64,000 nt of DNA from Cryptomeria japonica (Eukaryota; Streptophyta; Pinopsida; Cupressales; Cupressaceae), in the NCBI RefSeq assembly GCF_030272615.1, contig NC_081405.1:606513677-606577676 (forward strand), read 5' to 3'. The position numbers and the translations under genes were made by a program. Below, piece after piece: positions 13,730 through 25,190 of the stretch (its first letter is position 1; each line of letters opens with the position of its first letter). A model generated the notes under the pieces. That model saw only the letters and a program-made list of their open reading frames with translations, did not search any database and had not been told where the DNA came from.

Positions 13730-16354
13730 CTATCTCAGTTTGTTCCTTGTCATCACCGGATCATCTTTATCTCCTATAATCTGACTTGATGCATGATTCC
13801 TTCTGACATACTTGGCTAATACAAGCTCAGTAGATTCTGTATGATCTTCTTCATCACTCGGTGACTGGACATTATCTTTATTCTCTTCGGCAGCTTTCTT
13901 GGTAGGACTTCTCGATTGAATATACACAAATTCTTCATAGTCTTCTAGTTCTTTAGAATTTCCTTCATCATTTCTTTCTGCAAATTCATCAATTTTCACA
14001 TTTGCACTTTCTACTATTTTGTTAGATGATTTGATCAGACATTTAAATGCTTTACTTCTAGAAGAATAACCAAGAAATGTTCCTTCTTCACTTTTCTGAT
14101 CAAACTTTCCATTTCTATCATCTTTGTGTACATAGCATCTACTTCCAAAGATTTTGAAGTAACTTACATTAGGTTTCTTGTCATACCAGATTTCATATGG
14201 TGTCTTCAAAGTTCCTTTCTTCAGTTGTACTCGGTTTAGGGTGTAAACTGTTGTGCTTATTGCTTCTCTCCAAAATGTTTGTGGCACTTTCTTTTCAATC
14301 ATCAGGGTTCTAGCACAATCCACAATAGATCTGTTTCTTCTCTCAGCTATCCCATTTTGTTGTGGAGTTCTCGGTGCAGAGACTTGTCTTTTTATACCAT
14401 GATCATTGCAGAATAAGTTGAACTCATCAGAGGTAAACTCTCCTCCTTTATCTGATCTAAGACATTTTAGTTGTCTTCCTGTTTCATTTTCAACTCTTGC
14501 CTTGTACCATTTAAACATTTGAAAAGCTTCTGATTTTTCTTTTAAAAATATAACTGACATCATCCTTGAATAATCATCCACAAATAATATGAAATATTTA
14601 TCACCATAATAACTTTGAAATTTGATAGGACCACAAAGATCAGTGTGCACAAGATCTAAAATTCCCTTAGAAGTGTAGGACTTACTTGTAAAGCTTGATC
14701 TTGTCATCTTACCCATCTGGCATCCTCGGCACATAGCATTCTCAAGTTTCTCAAGACTCAGTAGACCTCTTACTCGATGCTTCTTACTTATTTTGATCAT
14801 ATTATCAAAATTTACATGACAAAACCTTTTATGCCATAACCAAGTATCATCTATCTTTGCATACAGACACTTATTCTTAGTTGAGTCAAGATGAAATGTA
14901 TTACCTTTTGTTTGTGTCCTAGTAGCAGCTAACTTTCCATGCTTGTCATGAACTTTGACAATTCCTTTCTGAAATTCTATTTGGTAACTTGTGTTGTTTA
15001 GTTGTGCTACACTCAACAAATTATATTTCAAACCTTCAACCCAATAAACATCATTACATTTAGCATTGTCAAGAAGTGTTATGGATCCTTTACCTTCTAC
15101 TAGACATGATGCATCATTACCAAATCTTACATAACCTCCATCATAATCTTCTAACAAAACAAACTTGTGTTTATCACCTGTCATGTGATGTGAGCATCCA
15201 CTATCTATGATCCAAGAATCATTAGTATTTATGTGAGATATTAGGGCTTTTTCTTCGTACCTTTCTTCATATAATCCATCCTTAATAGCCACATAAATAA
15301 CTTCCTCAGTATCAGTTTCATCTGATTTATCATCATTGGATTCCTCATCAGCTATTAGGCATGACTTTCTATCTCTTGTTCTGAAGTCTCGGTGTCCTCT
15401 ATAATGATTATTTATCTGTCTCTCATCTTGATAATCTCTCTTTTCACTGGATTCTTTGTCAGGGCAATTAGAAGCCATATGTCCTATTCTATCATAGTTA
15501 AAACATTTCAAAGGTAGTTTTCCTTTATACTTACCTTTGCCTCTCGGTAACCTTCTGGCTAATAGTGCTTCAAACTCTTCTTGCTTTCTGATTTCTTCAT
15601 AAAGTTTGTGTACCTCCTCCATGTTTTTGTGAAATATTTCACTTGCTCCACTATGATTCCCTTCATGGTACTTATACTTTCTATCATTGTAATCATCATA
15701 TTCATCAAGATGAAAAGAACTAAATGCAGACTCAATTTTATTTGCCGAAGACCCACTATTATCAAAGTTACTTAACTCAAATGCATGTAGCTTACCAATA
15801 GTAGCATCCAAAGAAACTGGCATATTGGGTACAGACCTCAATTCATTGATTGCAGAGACTCGGATTGCATAAGCAGGTAGAAGGGTTCTCAATAACTTAC
15901 TTGTGACATCCTTTTCTTCAATGGTTCCTCCTGCTCCTTTGATTTGATTGACAATCTCCTTTAACCTTGTACTGTACTGGGTTATGTTCTCACCTTCATT
16001 CATTCTCATAGATTCAAGTTGTCCTCTTAGACTATCCACTTTTGCTCTTTTAACATGTTCATCACCACCATACACAGATATGAGCTTGTCCCACATTGCC
16101 TTGGCATCATTGCATCCTTCTAGATCATTAAAGTCTGAGTCGGTCAATGCAGATGTTATTTCAATCATTACTTGAATATGTTCTTGCTTTGCCTTTATCT
16201 CTTCCATTGTCAATGGATAGGTGCTAGGTGTAATGAAATCATTCTCCAGATAATATACAATATATTCTCCAACTCCTGATAGGTGTAGCTACATCCTTTT
16301 CTGCCATGTAGAGAAACTAGACTTGTTCAACTTCGGTGCATCCCTCTTATACAT
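13730..16354 (-). pseudogene. Copia polyprotein, gag-protease-integrase part
   Basis: The likely original start is the ATG at 16354-16352 (MYKRDAPKLNKSSFSTWQ), followed by an in-frame TAG at 16289-16291; the frame is then open from 16213 to the stop at 13730. The domains run in order. The gag (UBN2-type) has AMWDKLISVYGG and ITQYSTRLKEIV. Its zinc knuckle CFNYDRIGHMASNC has lost its second Cys. The protease has WIIDSGCSHHMTGD. The integrase zinc site has WLWHKRFCHVNFDN and MCRGCQMGKM. The integrase core has LVHTDLCGP, LFVDDYSR, LRSDKGGEF and PQQNGIAERRNRS. The knuckle change and the stop at the gag start would impair particle assembly. The region is otherwise well preserved. Confidence 0.92.
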
Positions 16355-16400
16355 CTTTGGATCTTTTCCTCAAGTGCCTTTAAACTTTTTCTTCCGGAGT

Positions 16401-16417
16401 CCAAAGCTTTGATACCA
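16401..16417 (-). promoter_or_regulatory. Primer binding site of the copia element
   Basis: Minus-strand TGGTATCAAAGCTTTGG, two bases inside the 5' LTR. The first eight bases match the initiator-Met primer site and the match weakens after that (AAAG for AGAG). Confidence 0.8.
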
Positions 16418-16419
16418 AT

Positions 16420-17946
16420 TGATAGTTCTGATACTAACTGTTAAGTACAGATGCCAAGCTAACAAGATGAGAGGGGGGGGGTGAATCATACAAACTTAAT
16501 CTTCCATAAAAACAACAGATTCAACCTCGGTAACATATACTTCAGCAATATAACCAAAACTGCTAAACATGCAAACTTATAAGCATATAAACATCATAAC
16601 ACTCATAACACCAGATTTAACGTGGAAACCCAAATAGGGAAAAACCACTGTGCGATTTCGGACCCACTAAGAAATATACTCTTCTAGAGTATGTTCGGTT
16701 AAAAGAAAATCTTGTTAAAGATTACAAACACATTGCTAGATGTGACCCGGTTAAGGGATTTCCCTCAAATCTATTAGGATCTTCACCTTATTAGAAGTGA
16801 CCTTGTTAAAGAATTTCAAACACTCAATTAGAATGTCATCTTGCTAGAGGGTTTTACAAATAAGACTGTTAAGTCCACTCGGTTAAGAGATTTTCTATTA
16901 CTTTACAAAATAATAATAATAAAATATATCTGCAACTTCACATCAAAAATGCTAAAGCAGATTCTTATTTTCTTATATACAATCTAGTCATAGGACTTAT
17001 TTGTCCCTCTACTGGGCTCTATACTCTATTAATCAAACAGGTCTTCAAGCTTCAATGCTCGGTAATCACTATATAGCATCCTTGTGCTTACACTTGCCCG
17101 CATGTATTGTTTATCAACAGTTCCTTATTTATAAACAATTTGCTAACCACTTAATCTCCTTGATCACATATCCCATGATCAATCATAGCCATCAGATCTT
17201 TAAACTTGACCAGGTTCAATGTATCCTTCAATCTGAAAATGTTTTACCTCACCTTGGAACTTGCATACATTTCTTGGAACTTGTGCTATGGTATTGCGGT
17301 TCAATCTGAGTTGTAAATCTTTCTGGCGATTTTCTATTGCCATAGATTCTTTAACAAACTTCATGCACGGCATACTAATCATTTAATCTATTCCAGCTCA
17401 TCAGCTTCCTTCATTAAATAACGCATTTAATCATTTAATGCATTCTGTTACAGCTCAGTTGCAACTCGGTAAATACTAAACTTCACTCAGTAGACATTCC
17501 GCCTTCATTAACCGATAGCGATAACCTTAGGGTTTACCGACTAGGTTCCTTAGGGTTTACCGACTAGGTTCTTTGCTTGGTAACATAGTATAGTATTAAC
17601 CTTTCAATCAATAGCATATGTAGGATATCAAAACAATCTAAACATCATGATCTCATCATTGTCTAACTCGGTAATAGTTGCCCATTGAATAACTTATTTC
17701 TCCCCTTATTCATCACAATCTTTCTATGTCTTTTACTGACATCTTTATACTCATCAAATCATACTTCTTAAGATATGGCAACATCATACTAAATTAGAAA
17801 ATCAATTTATTGACATCAATGACAAAAAAATAATAATATTAAGATAGTAAACATCCTTAATTAGTTATATCCATAATCATCAACAACCTTCTCAATATCC
17901 TAATTGAAATACCAACAATCTCTTATTGTCTGTTATAATGCCAACA
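16420..17946 (-). repeat. 5' LTR of the copia element
   Basis: 1527-base direct copy of 10267-11788, starting TGTTGGCATTATAACAG on the minus strand. It differs by scattered substitutions, mostly transitions, and by the length of the G run near its inner end. Confidence 0.95.
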
Positions 17947-18001
17947 GAAATTCAGGTCTATCTTCAAGTGCACTAGAACTAGAATGCGATGCAGAAGCCA
18001 T
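17947..18001 (-). pseudogene. N-terminal 18 codons of the large unknown ORF, cut off by the copia insertion
   Basis: The ATG at 18001-17999 starts a frame rich in Ser/Ala that runs into the copia LTR edge at 17946. If the element and one copy of the target duplication GAAAT are removed, this frame continues without a shift into the frame ending at 10266 (junction reading ...PEFLQKKMRY...). Exact continuity shows that both pieces are one gene and that this ATG is a good start. Confidence 0.7.
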
Positions 18002-18484
18002 AACCAAATGATAAGAAATAATTTCAGAAAATACCTTCACAATCTGAAATTTAGGTTTTCCAATATCGCGCACAGTACACCACTTCGATTGCTAGTTCAC
18101 CGCTTAGTGTTCTTCACTGATTGCTTAAAGATGACTACAAGATTTCGCACATGATTTCTTCAAATGCCAAACAAATTGCTTTGGTTGCTCTGCTCTTAAA
18201 AATTCTTCTTTTGTAAACAGATAAGTGAAAATGACGACGAAAACCCTTTTAAACAAACTCTCACTGACCATAATAAATGCATCACTGCTAGGGTACAAAC
18301 CCTAATTTTTCCTTTTACCACTTCAGATCTTCTGTCGACTGACAAGTAACATATACCAGTAAATGTCTTTACCAATATAAACTAGGGGTTCGAAATATTT
18401 CACCGATATGTTCCCCCTAAACTTTTCTGAAGCTCAGTTTGTCGGTTCAGAGACTTCCACACTAAGTGCAAAAGCAGGTTCATC
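18002..18484 (-). other. Spacer between gag-like ORF and unknown ORF, no gene seen
   Basis: About 480 bases between the stop of the gag-like ORF (18485) and the start of the large unknown ORF (18001). No open frame of note. It may hold a promoter or a splice site for expressing the second ORF, but no convincing motif was found. Confidence 0.4.
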
Positions 18485-19708
18485 CTATGACTCTTCTTCT
18501 GATTTCTTTTTCCAAGTTTTATTAATTTCCACCTGAATGGTTTCAACATCAATCTTCCCTTCTGGAGTGATTGGTATATCACCCGATAGGTTGTTTCTTA
18601 GTCTGTAAATTCTGGCAGTGTGTCCCGGTTTGTTGCAATGATAGCATACCATTCCAAGTGTTCTCCATGGTCCATTATTCATACTTCCATTCTTCCTTCT
18701 GCATGTTGCAGCAGTGTGACCACTACCACGACAGATCAAACAAGTTGCTCTCCAACTAGTATCTGCTTGATAACCACCTGACCGATGGTCATAGGTATTG
18801 TATTGGTTGGGATTCTGATTCATAGAAGGTTCCGAGATGACTTCTTGAGTCCTTGGAGGATATCTCCCAGTGTTGTGCAAAACCGACTTGCATTCAAATG
18901 CTCTATGCCCAAACTTGTTGCATGCATAACAGTTTCCATTGAATCTATTGGATCTAGGAATATTGTTTTGAAAATAAGGAAAATTGTTATAGGCCTTACT
19001 TCTACACACATTGGCAGTATGTCCCTCTTTGAGACAATTAAAGCAAACAGGTTTAAATTTTTGCTTACCTTTTCCTTTCGATTTTGGTTGCTTCTTTGAA
19101 ACTTCAGCTTTTGTTCCAGAGGTCTCACCTTCCTCATATCTAGAGAAACCAAGTCTAGTGGTATTCTTTACTGGCTTTGCTGATTCCAACTTTTTCTCTA
19201 GCTTAGCAGTACTCTGATTGAATTTGGCAAGTATTTCCTTTGACTCAGTAAGTTCCTCAGAAATAGCAATATTGGATTCCATCAAGGTTGCATTCTCAGA
19301 AATGGCCATGTTTAGTTCACCTTGCATTTCTTCTTTTTCCACTTTACTCTCCTGGAGATGAGTGGTAAGGGTATTGATTTCTTGCTTCAGCTTGGAAATC
19401 TCATGATCTTTGTCTTTTACCAGATCTTTAGCTTTCCTTCTGTTCTCAAGCTCCTGACATATTTTGATAGTCATTCCTTCCAACTCCCTTCTTAGGTTGG
19501 CTTTAGATTCATTCAGTTTTTCAACTTCTTCAAATAGGGCATCCATGTCAGCTTCATCAGAAGAGCTATTTTCAGTGAGTTCCATCAGTTTCTCAGCATG
19601 CTCTCTTCTTTTGGCCAAAGAGGCTTTATACTTGACTTTGAGTTCATCATAGGCTCTCTCAGTTTGAGTGAGACAATGAGTAAGTTCCCTCACACTGTAT
19701 TCCCCCAT
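18485..19708 (-). CDS. Gag-like protein with four CCHC zinc knuckles
   Basis: The frame stays open far upstream into the LTR, but the ATG at 19708 is the first in frame after the primer site and gives 407 residues. The first half is a long coiled coil rich in Glu/Lys/Leu (about residues 15-190), followed by a basic linker. Four zinc-knuckle motifs follow: CFNCLKEGHTANVC, CYACNKFGHRAFEC, CLICRGSGHTAATC and CYHCNKPGHTARIY. The last one has Tyr in place of its final Cys. The tail is acidic and basic (ending KKKSEEES). Role by family: nucleic-acid-binding structural protein of a retroelement particle. It is intact, which is unusual in this window. No capsid-like fold is obvious before the knuckles, so the assembly function is uncertain. 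Confidence 0.75.
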   Translation of the reverse strand: MGEYSVRELTHCLTQTERAYDELKVKYKASLAKRREHAEKLMELTENSSSDEADMDALFEEVEKLNESKANLRRELEGMTIKICQELENRRKAKDLVKDKDHEISKLKQEINTLTTHLQESKVEKEEMQGELNMAISENATLMESNIAISEELTESKEILAKFNQSTAKLEKKLESAKPVKNTTRLGFSRYEEGETSGTKAEVSKKQPKSKGKGKQKFKPVCFNCLKEGHTANVCRSKAYNNFPYFQNNIPRSNRFNGNCYACNKFGHRAFECKSVLHNTGRYPPRTQEVISEPSMNQNPNQYNTYDHRSGGYQADTSWRATCLICRGSGHTAATCRRKNGSMNNGPWRTLGMVCYHCNKPGHTARIYRLRNNLSGDIPITPEGKIDVETIQVEINKTWKKKSEEES

Positions 19709-19740
19709 ATCTCCTTCCAATTGGTTAGACTTAAAGAAAG

Positions 19741-19756
19741 GTTGGCTCTGATACCA
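19741..19756 (-). promoter_or_regulatory. Primer binding site of the pol-less LTR element
   Basis: Minus-strand TGGTATCAGAGCCAAC, the standard plant initiator-Met primer site, five bases inside the LTR edge. It is the best-preserved primer site in the window. Confidence 0.85.
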
Positions 19757-19761
19757 ATTCA

Positions 19762-20926
19762 TGAATATTAAGAGGGGGGATGAATTAGTATACCAAAAAA
19801 ATACTATAATCAATCTTTTAAACAGTTTAACAGATAACCGGTGCAACAGATTCACTAATAAACTGGTTAAGATAAGTGCAAACCAAATAGCAAACAAAGC
19901 ATTCACCCACAAAATCATAATCACCATAACACAAGATATTTGATGTGGAAACCCAAATGGGAAAAACCACAGTGAGTAAAAACTCACAAGTAACTATCTG
20001 CAGAATAGTAACTAGACTGGTTAAGGTTAGACCGGTTAAAGTCATACAATGTTCTTCACCAGAATAGATCCTCTTAGGAATCTAGATCTTTGTTAGGAGG
20101 TAAGTCCTGCTAAAGACTACCTTGTTAAAGGATTTCAGATCCACATTTGTGAACCACCTTATTAGAGGATTTACAAAGGCTTTGATGAGCCTACCCGGTT
20201 AAGGGTTTCAGACTTGTCGAAGATATTAGTAATCAACAAGTGAATGATCTAGATGCTAGCACAATATGCTTACTTAGATCCTTGAAATCTCCTTGTTAAT
20301 GTATTTCAGCATTACTTCAGTCTTCAATATCTCCACACTCTATCTCTTCACACATACCTTATCTTCTCTTCAATGATCACACATAACCTTTTCTATTTTA
20401 TATCTCACACATGCAAACCCTAGACATTGTGTCCTTATAAAAGAATCTGATTTCATGTCGGTCCAATAGAATTAGACTACAAGTTCCTAGGTATAGTGCA
20501 TCTAGACACATTTGGTAACACGGCACAAACACACCGCCAAAGTGTCGGTGGATGATAACTCATCACACATTACAGTAATACCGGTTGGTAACTCGTCACA
20601 GATATATACCGGTTAATACGATATACCGATTACCAGTTGTCAAAAATGAAAACTGGAAGATCGTAGTGTTTCGATCAAAAGTTAACTACCGCTTGGGTCC
20701 TTCGTACCGCTTGAGATCCTCAAACCGCTTGGGGTCTCCATACCGCTTGGGATCTTCAGTCAATCTATGACTGGTAAACCATATTCTGCAAAATACCAAT
20801 AGTCTAAAGAATATACATTCAATAATACACAATACCGATTGGAACAATTACCAGTTGAGCATAACTCATACATCAAGAAAGTGTGTGTCCATCAATGACA
20901 ATCAAAACATCATCAAAATGCCAACA
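19762..20926 (-). repeat. 5' LTR of the pol-less LTR element, about 1165 bp
   Basis: On the minus strand it starts TGTTGGCATTTTGATGATG at 20926 and ends next to the primer site at 19762. It carries the AAGAGGGGGGATGAATTAG module near its inner end and GATGTGGAAACCC...GGGAAAAACCACAGTG further in. It also has a run of short GGNNTACCGCTTGGG-type repeats at about 20690-20760. The second LTR is outside the window. Confidence 0.75.
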
Positions 20927-20934
20927 ATAACAAC

Positions 20935-21520
20935 CAAAAAATACTACATGTAGATAGGAAGCAGGTAGAGGATAGACCAGTTGCAATGCAAATACTGGAA
21001 TATAATGTCAATTTCCTGACACTAATGCATATATCCAAGTTTTCGGGGGATGCTTTAAAAGATTCCAAAAACAGATGTAGGACCGATCCTGAATCTCTAA
21101 CCAGATCATGCAAAAATAAATAAATAACTGGCATTGCCTTTTGAGATTTCATTATCATGGATGCTCTAGAGCCTTAAACATCCTGGATTATGTCGCTTCT
21201 ATACGAGGTATTTGATACAAAAGTTGAATCAAATGCCCAAAGCCTTTTAAAGCTACCAAAAGATTTGGATGCACCCCAAAATTAGATGGCCAAGGAGTTC
21301 TTTGACTCTTTATCTCAGAGGAAAGTAGCTTCTAGGTAAGAGAAAAAAAGAAGAAATAAAAAAGGGAAGGAGAGCCACAAACTAGACCAACCACCCAAAG
21401 GAGATCTGGTAGATTGTAGACCTCATCCACACAACTTCGACCTACTAAAGTTGAAGGCATCCGATCTATAAGGAGGAAGCTTGAAACTAAAATGGTAAAA
21501 ATGGGTATGTGCAAGATCAT
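20935..21520 (+). pseudogene. Decayed unknown ORF, first part (host of the nested cluster)
   Basis: Translating the plus strand gives stretches that read like protein between frequent stops, for example ILEYNVN, HISKFSGDALKDSKNR, EVFDTKVESNAQSLLK and MAKEFFDSLSQRKVASR. They belong to the same type of helical, charged retroelement-associated protein seen further right at 22100-23373. No known domain is recognised. Decay is heavy, and continuity with the next part is inferred from style and strand, not shown. Confidence 0.35.
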
Positions 21521-21539
21521 GAGGGGGCAAAAAGTGTTG

Positions 21540-22090
21540 ATATCCTAACTAAAGTCTTGATTGATAGACTAGTTGAAAAATATCTATAACTTTCAAATGG
21601 TATCACATTTTTTAAATCCGAAACTTGTGTCACATTCTATTCTTTGTATACTATAGGATTTTTAAAAAATGAATTTCATAATGTTTTGACCAAGTTATAG
21701 TGGTCAGACATATAAGTTTTTTATATTTTTAAAAAGATGTAGTAAAAAATCATAATTAATTATTTATTTCAAAAAAATGTGTCACATCTGAACATGAGTC
21801 TTCTACTTATATCTAAAATATTATAAAAAAATATTATGATTTGATTGTAGTTAGGGTGATCAAACGGACACCTGCTTCTTATATTTTTTCTAAAATTTTA
21901 GTACTACTACATTAAAATTTCAAGTTTTCATCAAATAGATTTTTTTTTCAAAAAAAAACTAGTAGCTTATAAACTATATTCAATTTTCTACAAATTCTAC
22001 TCTTGCATATGTTTTAAATAATGTCAACTATAACTTATTCAAATTTTAATGTCAAGTTGCCTAACTCTATTTTTTTTATGTTCATTACCA
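21540..22090. other. AT-rich stretch, no gene seen
   Basis: Low-complexity AT-rich sequence with many short T and A runs and no open frame. It separates two parts of the decayed plus-strand ORF and could be an insertion, a former intron or simple decay. Confidence 0.4.
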
Positions 22091-22099
22091 CTTAAGGGC

Positions 22100-23373
22100 A
22101 TATTTGGCCCACCATGATCCTGCACACACCCAAATAAAATAACCGTAAAAAGAGGCATCAAAGGCTCTACTAAGAATGAGCTCACAAAGGAGGTCCAAAA
22201 GAGAGAACTAAGCAATCCTACCCCTACCATCCTCGACCACATCAAATGAAGAAGAAGAAGAACTAGTGGTGGAAGGGAAAGTCCCCGAATCCACTCCACC
22301 CACTCCTCAAGGAAGAACAACTCTATCGGGACTTGTTCAACCCACAAACTTTCACTAAGACCCTCAAAAAATATACACATATGCCCTTCCTTAATAAAAA
22401 TACTATTAAAAGAGCCCTCATTTGATACATGACCGCTCAGAACTATGCAGTGGAAGACTTTGTCCACAACTTTCCCATGCCCCTAGCCACACCCATCAAA
22501 GATCAGAGAGTTAAAGCACAACAAGTGAAGGAAAATATCAAGAAAATTTTTATTGATACAATTGCTCTGAATCTTACCCCACCACTATTGCAAAAGTTGT
22601 TGGAGATACTCAATACTGAACTCTTGAGGAAGAAGAGACTTAACAAATCGATGTTGGATAAACATGATGAAATACAAAAGGTACAGATGGAGATCGGGAA
22701 GGCCACTACCAAGGCCTACAAAGAACTCTATGAAGAGGAAAAGACATAGAAGCTAAAGGTATCATCATTTATCCTCCCCGAACCAAGAATGGGGCAGACT
22801 GAAACATCTACAATGACACATATTCAAATCTTTCTAACATGAACAAATCAAGAACTTGAGGTCGCAGCTTAGCTTCTTGATATCTCAGTGTCTGGAGACC
22901 CAATAGACATTGCTAATATCACACCAATTCAAAAATTCCCACTTGGGGACATCCTACAAGAGACGACCTCAGAAGAGGTTTTAAAGGAATGTGTACAAAC
23001 AATGAAAAAAATAAAAGAGATTATCAAAGAAATACAAACAAAATATCCTCAATCTAAAGGGGACCCATCTCAACCAATTCTGGTCCACCTCCAGTTATTA
23101 ATTAATGAACACTTTTAGGATTTGAACTTTCAAAGGGATAACCTAAAACAAGAAGTACAAAAGGAATTTGAAAAACAAAGGAAGATGAAGCACAACACCC
23201 ATGTGCAACAATGTAGACGACCCTAAAAGAACAATTGGGCACCATTAAGAAAATTGAGGGAGAAGTGAATGAGATATACTAATGTTTCCTATAATGGCCT
23301 GGCTTGTTGAAATATTTCAAGGGAAAGATGGAGCAGCTAGAGGCCCAGATATCACAAAATTTCAAACAATACG
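22100..23373 (+). pseudogene. Decayed unknown ORF, middle part
   Basis: The plus strand reads as a helical, charged protein with several stops and shifts. An open piece at 22429-22749 has LLQKLLEILNTELL and HDEIQKVQMEIGKATTK, another at 22888-23118 has ECVQTMKKIKEIIKEIQTKY, and a last piece has MEQLEAQISQNFKQY just before 23373. The frame ends at the edge of an inserted LTR unit and resumes at 41288 in register, so it is one gene split by 17.9 kb. It resembles in style, but not in recognisable sequence, the large unknown ORF at 7435-10266. Function unknown. Confidence 0.55.
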
Positions 23374-23713
23374 TGAAGGAACACAAATGGACCACTGAGA
23401 GGGGGGTGAATCACTGGTAATTAAAAAAAATCTTGAACTTACTATATGAATTAAAACATTAATAATAGAAGTAAAGAAACTATGAGCAAAGATAGTCAAC
23501 TCATTTGCACACACACACACAAGGCAAACACATAACGCAAGATATACGAAGAAAACCCATAATAGGGAAAAATCTCGGTGAGAAATGCTACTAGAGTCTA
23601 CTGCTCTAATCCAACCTCACAAGTAAAAATCCAATTACACATTTATGGACACCAACCTAAAGGAGCATCAACCCCTAGCTTTATGGGCACCAATTTTAGA
23701 CAGTTCGGATAAC

Positions 23714-24888
23714 TGGAAGACAACTGAGAGGGGGGGGTGAATCAGTTGTCACAGATTACTGGAAGTATTAGCAATTAAAACTTTAATACCGGAACCCAAA
23801 ACAATAATACCGGAATAGTAGTTAATCCAATTAAGCATAAACAATAATCACATAATAAAAACCATCCACACAACACCAAGATTTAAACGTGGAAAACCTG
23901 GTAAAAGGAAAAACCACGGTGGAAAGCCTACCCACAGTCAGATAATACTTCTATAGTAAGTATGTGAATTACAATGAAGGGGTTTGCACTTGCAAGAAGG
24001 CCAACAGCCTAGAGCACACTACTCATCACAAAAGGAGCCTCACTGACTACATACAAATCCAGACTACAATCCGGAGAAGTGTTGAACTGCAAAAGATAGA
24101 ATCTCCTATGCCTGAGTACGATTCCGATTAAGCTCAATATCGGAGGACTAAATCCTCTCACACAAACCCAATTCAATCCCCAATGATTGACCAACTCCTC
24201 TGTCTGAATGATATTACATTATTTGCACATTACATTCCTTGACCATGACCTCTTACAATAACCACGATGATCTACAGTGAGATCTTACATCTTATTTATA
24301 CAAACCCTCGACCATAAACAATCAGGTTGGCCACCAGACAATAAACCAATTACATAATTATAAACCATGTCGACCTTAGACCAAAACAAATAATATCCAA
24401 CACATAAGACATCCCATAAATACAACAATAGGTCATATCCACACGTTACATCAATGTCGATCCATAACTTAGATCAACCAGGACCAAGTATAGGTCCACA
24501 CACTTCAACAATGATATCTAATCGCCAAGTCTCGAACACTATCACCAACAGCATCCTGAAACTCCATCAGAAGTTGCACCAACACCAATTATGCAATGCA
24601 TCAAAAGATCTCCACCAAAAGCTCTACTGGTGAAACCCTCGCCGGAACTAGAAACCAATCTTCATAGCAAGCAGGATAGCACCCAATCACCATACCAAAA
24701 CTAACTGACCAAATATGATTATAAGCATTATGAACAAGTCAATTCCATCACCAGATTATTTCGAAGTCAACCAGATCATGTCGGATCCAAGTTAACCAAA
24801 AACTACTCAACCTACCAGGACCAGAAGAGTGTCGGTAAACCATCCAAATAGCTAGTGTTGACATCAATGACAAAACATCAATGCAACA
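23714..24888 (-). repeat. Solo LTR, about 1175 bp
   Basis: Minus-strand start TGTTGCATTGATGTTTTGTCATTGATGTCAA at 24888 and end ...CAGTTGTCTTCCA at 23714, with the same GAGAGGGGGGGGTGAATCAG and AACGTGGAAAACC...GGAAAAACCACGGTGG modules as the other LTRs. It lies within the larger LTR unit, between two halves of a repeated GCACCAACCCCTA-type sequence. A perfect target duplication is not evident; ATAAC on the left against ATAAT one base into the right flank is only a near match. Confidence 0.65.
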
Positions 24889-25190
24889 CATAATCAATTC
24901 CACCGAATGGCCAAAAACCAACCCAAAGGAGCACCAACCCCTAATTTTTTATGAGCACCAACTCAAAGAAGCACCTACCCCTAATCTAAAAACAGACTCA
25001 AATGACATACAATGTATAAATGTTCAATTACAATTAAGACCCTTGTTACAAATTAGTTTTTCTAACTCATTGTTATTTTGCAGATTGCTCATAATGTTAT
25101 GCCTGCATTGCCTCTGTGTTATGTTGGCGCTCTAATTTCATTCCTCTACAATGCTCTTCAGCTCTCTATCTTGTTGATAGCTTGAACAAT

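Larger units (their letters stand above)
10267..17946 (-). mobile_element. Complete Ty1/copia LTR retrotransposon, 7680 bp, TSD GAAAT
   Basis: Two direct LTRs (10267-11788 and 16420-17946) flank a primer site, a gag-pol frame in copia order (gag, protease, integrase, RT, RNase H) and a polypurine tract. Read on the minus strand the LTR starts TGTTGGCATT and ends ACTATCA. The five bases outside each end are identical (GAAAT at 10262-10266 and 17947-17951). The LTRs differ at roughly 20 of the first 550 aligned bases by eye, about 4%, so the insertion is not recent. The polyprotein has stops and frameshifts, so this copy is inactive. A Tork-like lineage is suggested by the gag and RNase H motifs, but this is inference. 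Confidence 0.95.
7332..20926 (-). mobile_element. Minus-strand, apparently pol-less LTR element, interrupted by a copia insertion
   Basis: From right to left on the minus strand this has an LTR (19762-20926), a perfect initiator-Met primer site (19741-19756), a gag-like zinc-knuckle ORF (18485-19708) and a second large ORF of unknown function that starts at 18001 and runs to 7435 once the copia element at 10267-17946 is removed. No protease, RT, RNase H or integrase motif is visible where pol should be, so the copy looks non-autonomous. Its left part is cut by the LTR element ending at 7331 and the other LTR is not in the window. A pol further left cannot be ruled out. Confidence 0.65.

Noticed and set aside
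18485-19987. Start of the gag-like ORF at 19987 within the LTR
   Set aside because: The extra N-terminal stretch lies in the LTR and across the primer site; the ATG at 19708 follows the leader and begins the coiled coil.
22039-22467. 142-codon minus-strand frame with hydrophobic stretches
   Set aside because: It lies opposite the decayed plus-strand ORF, whose translation is more protein-like and is continuous with neighbouring pieces.
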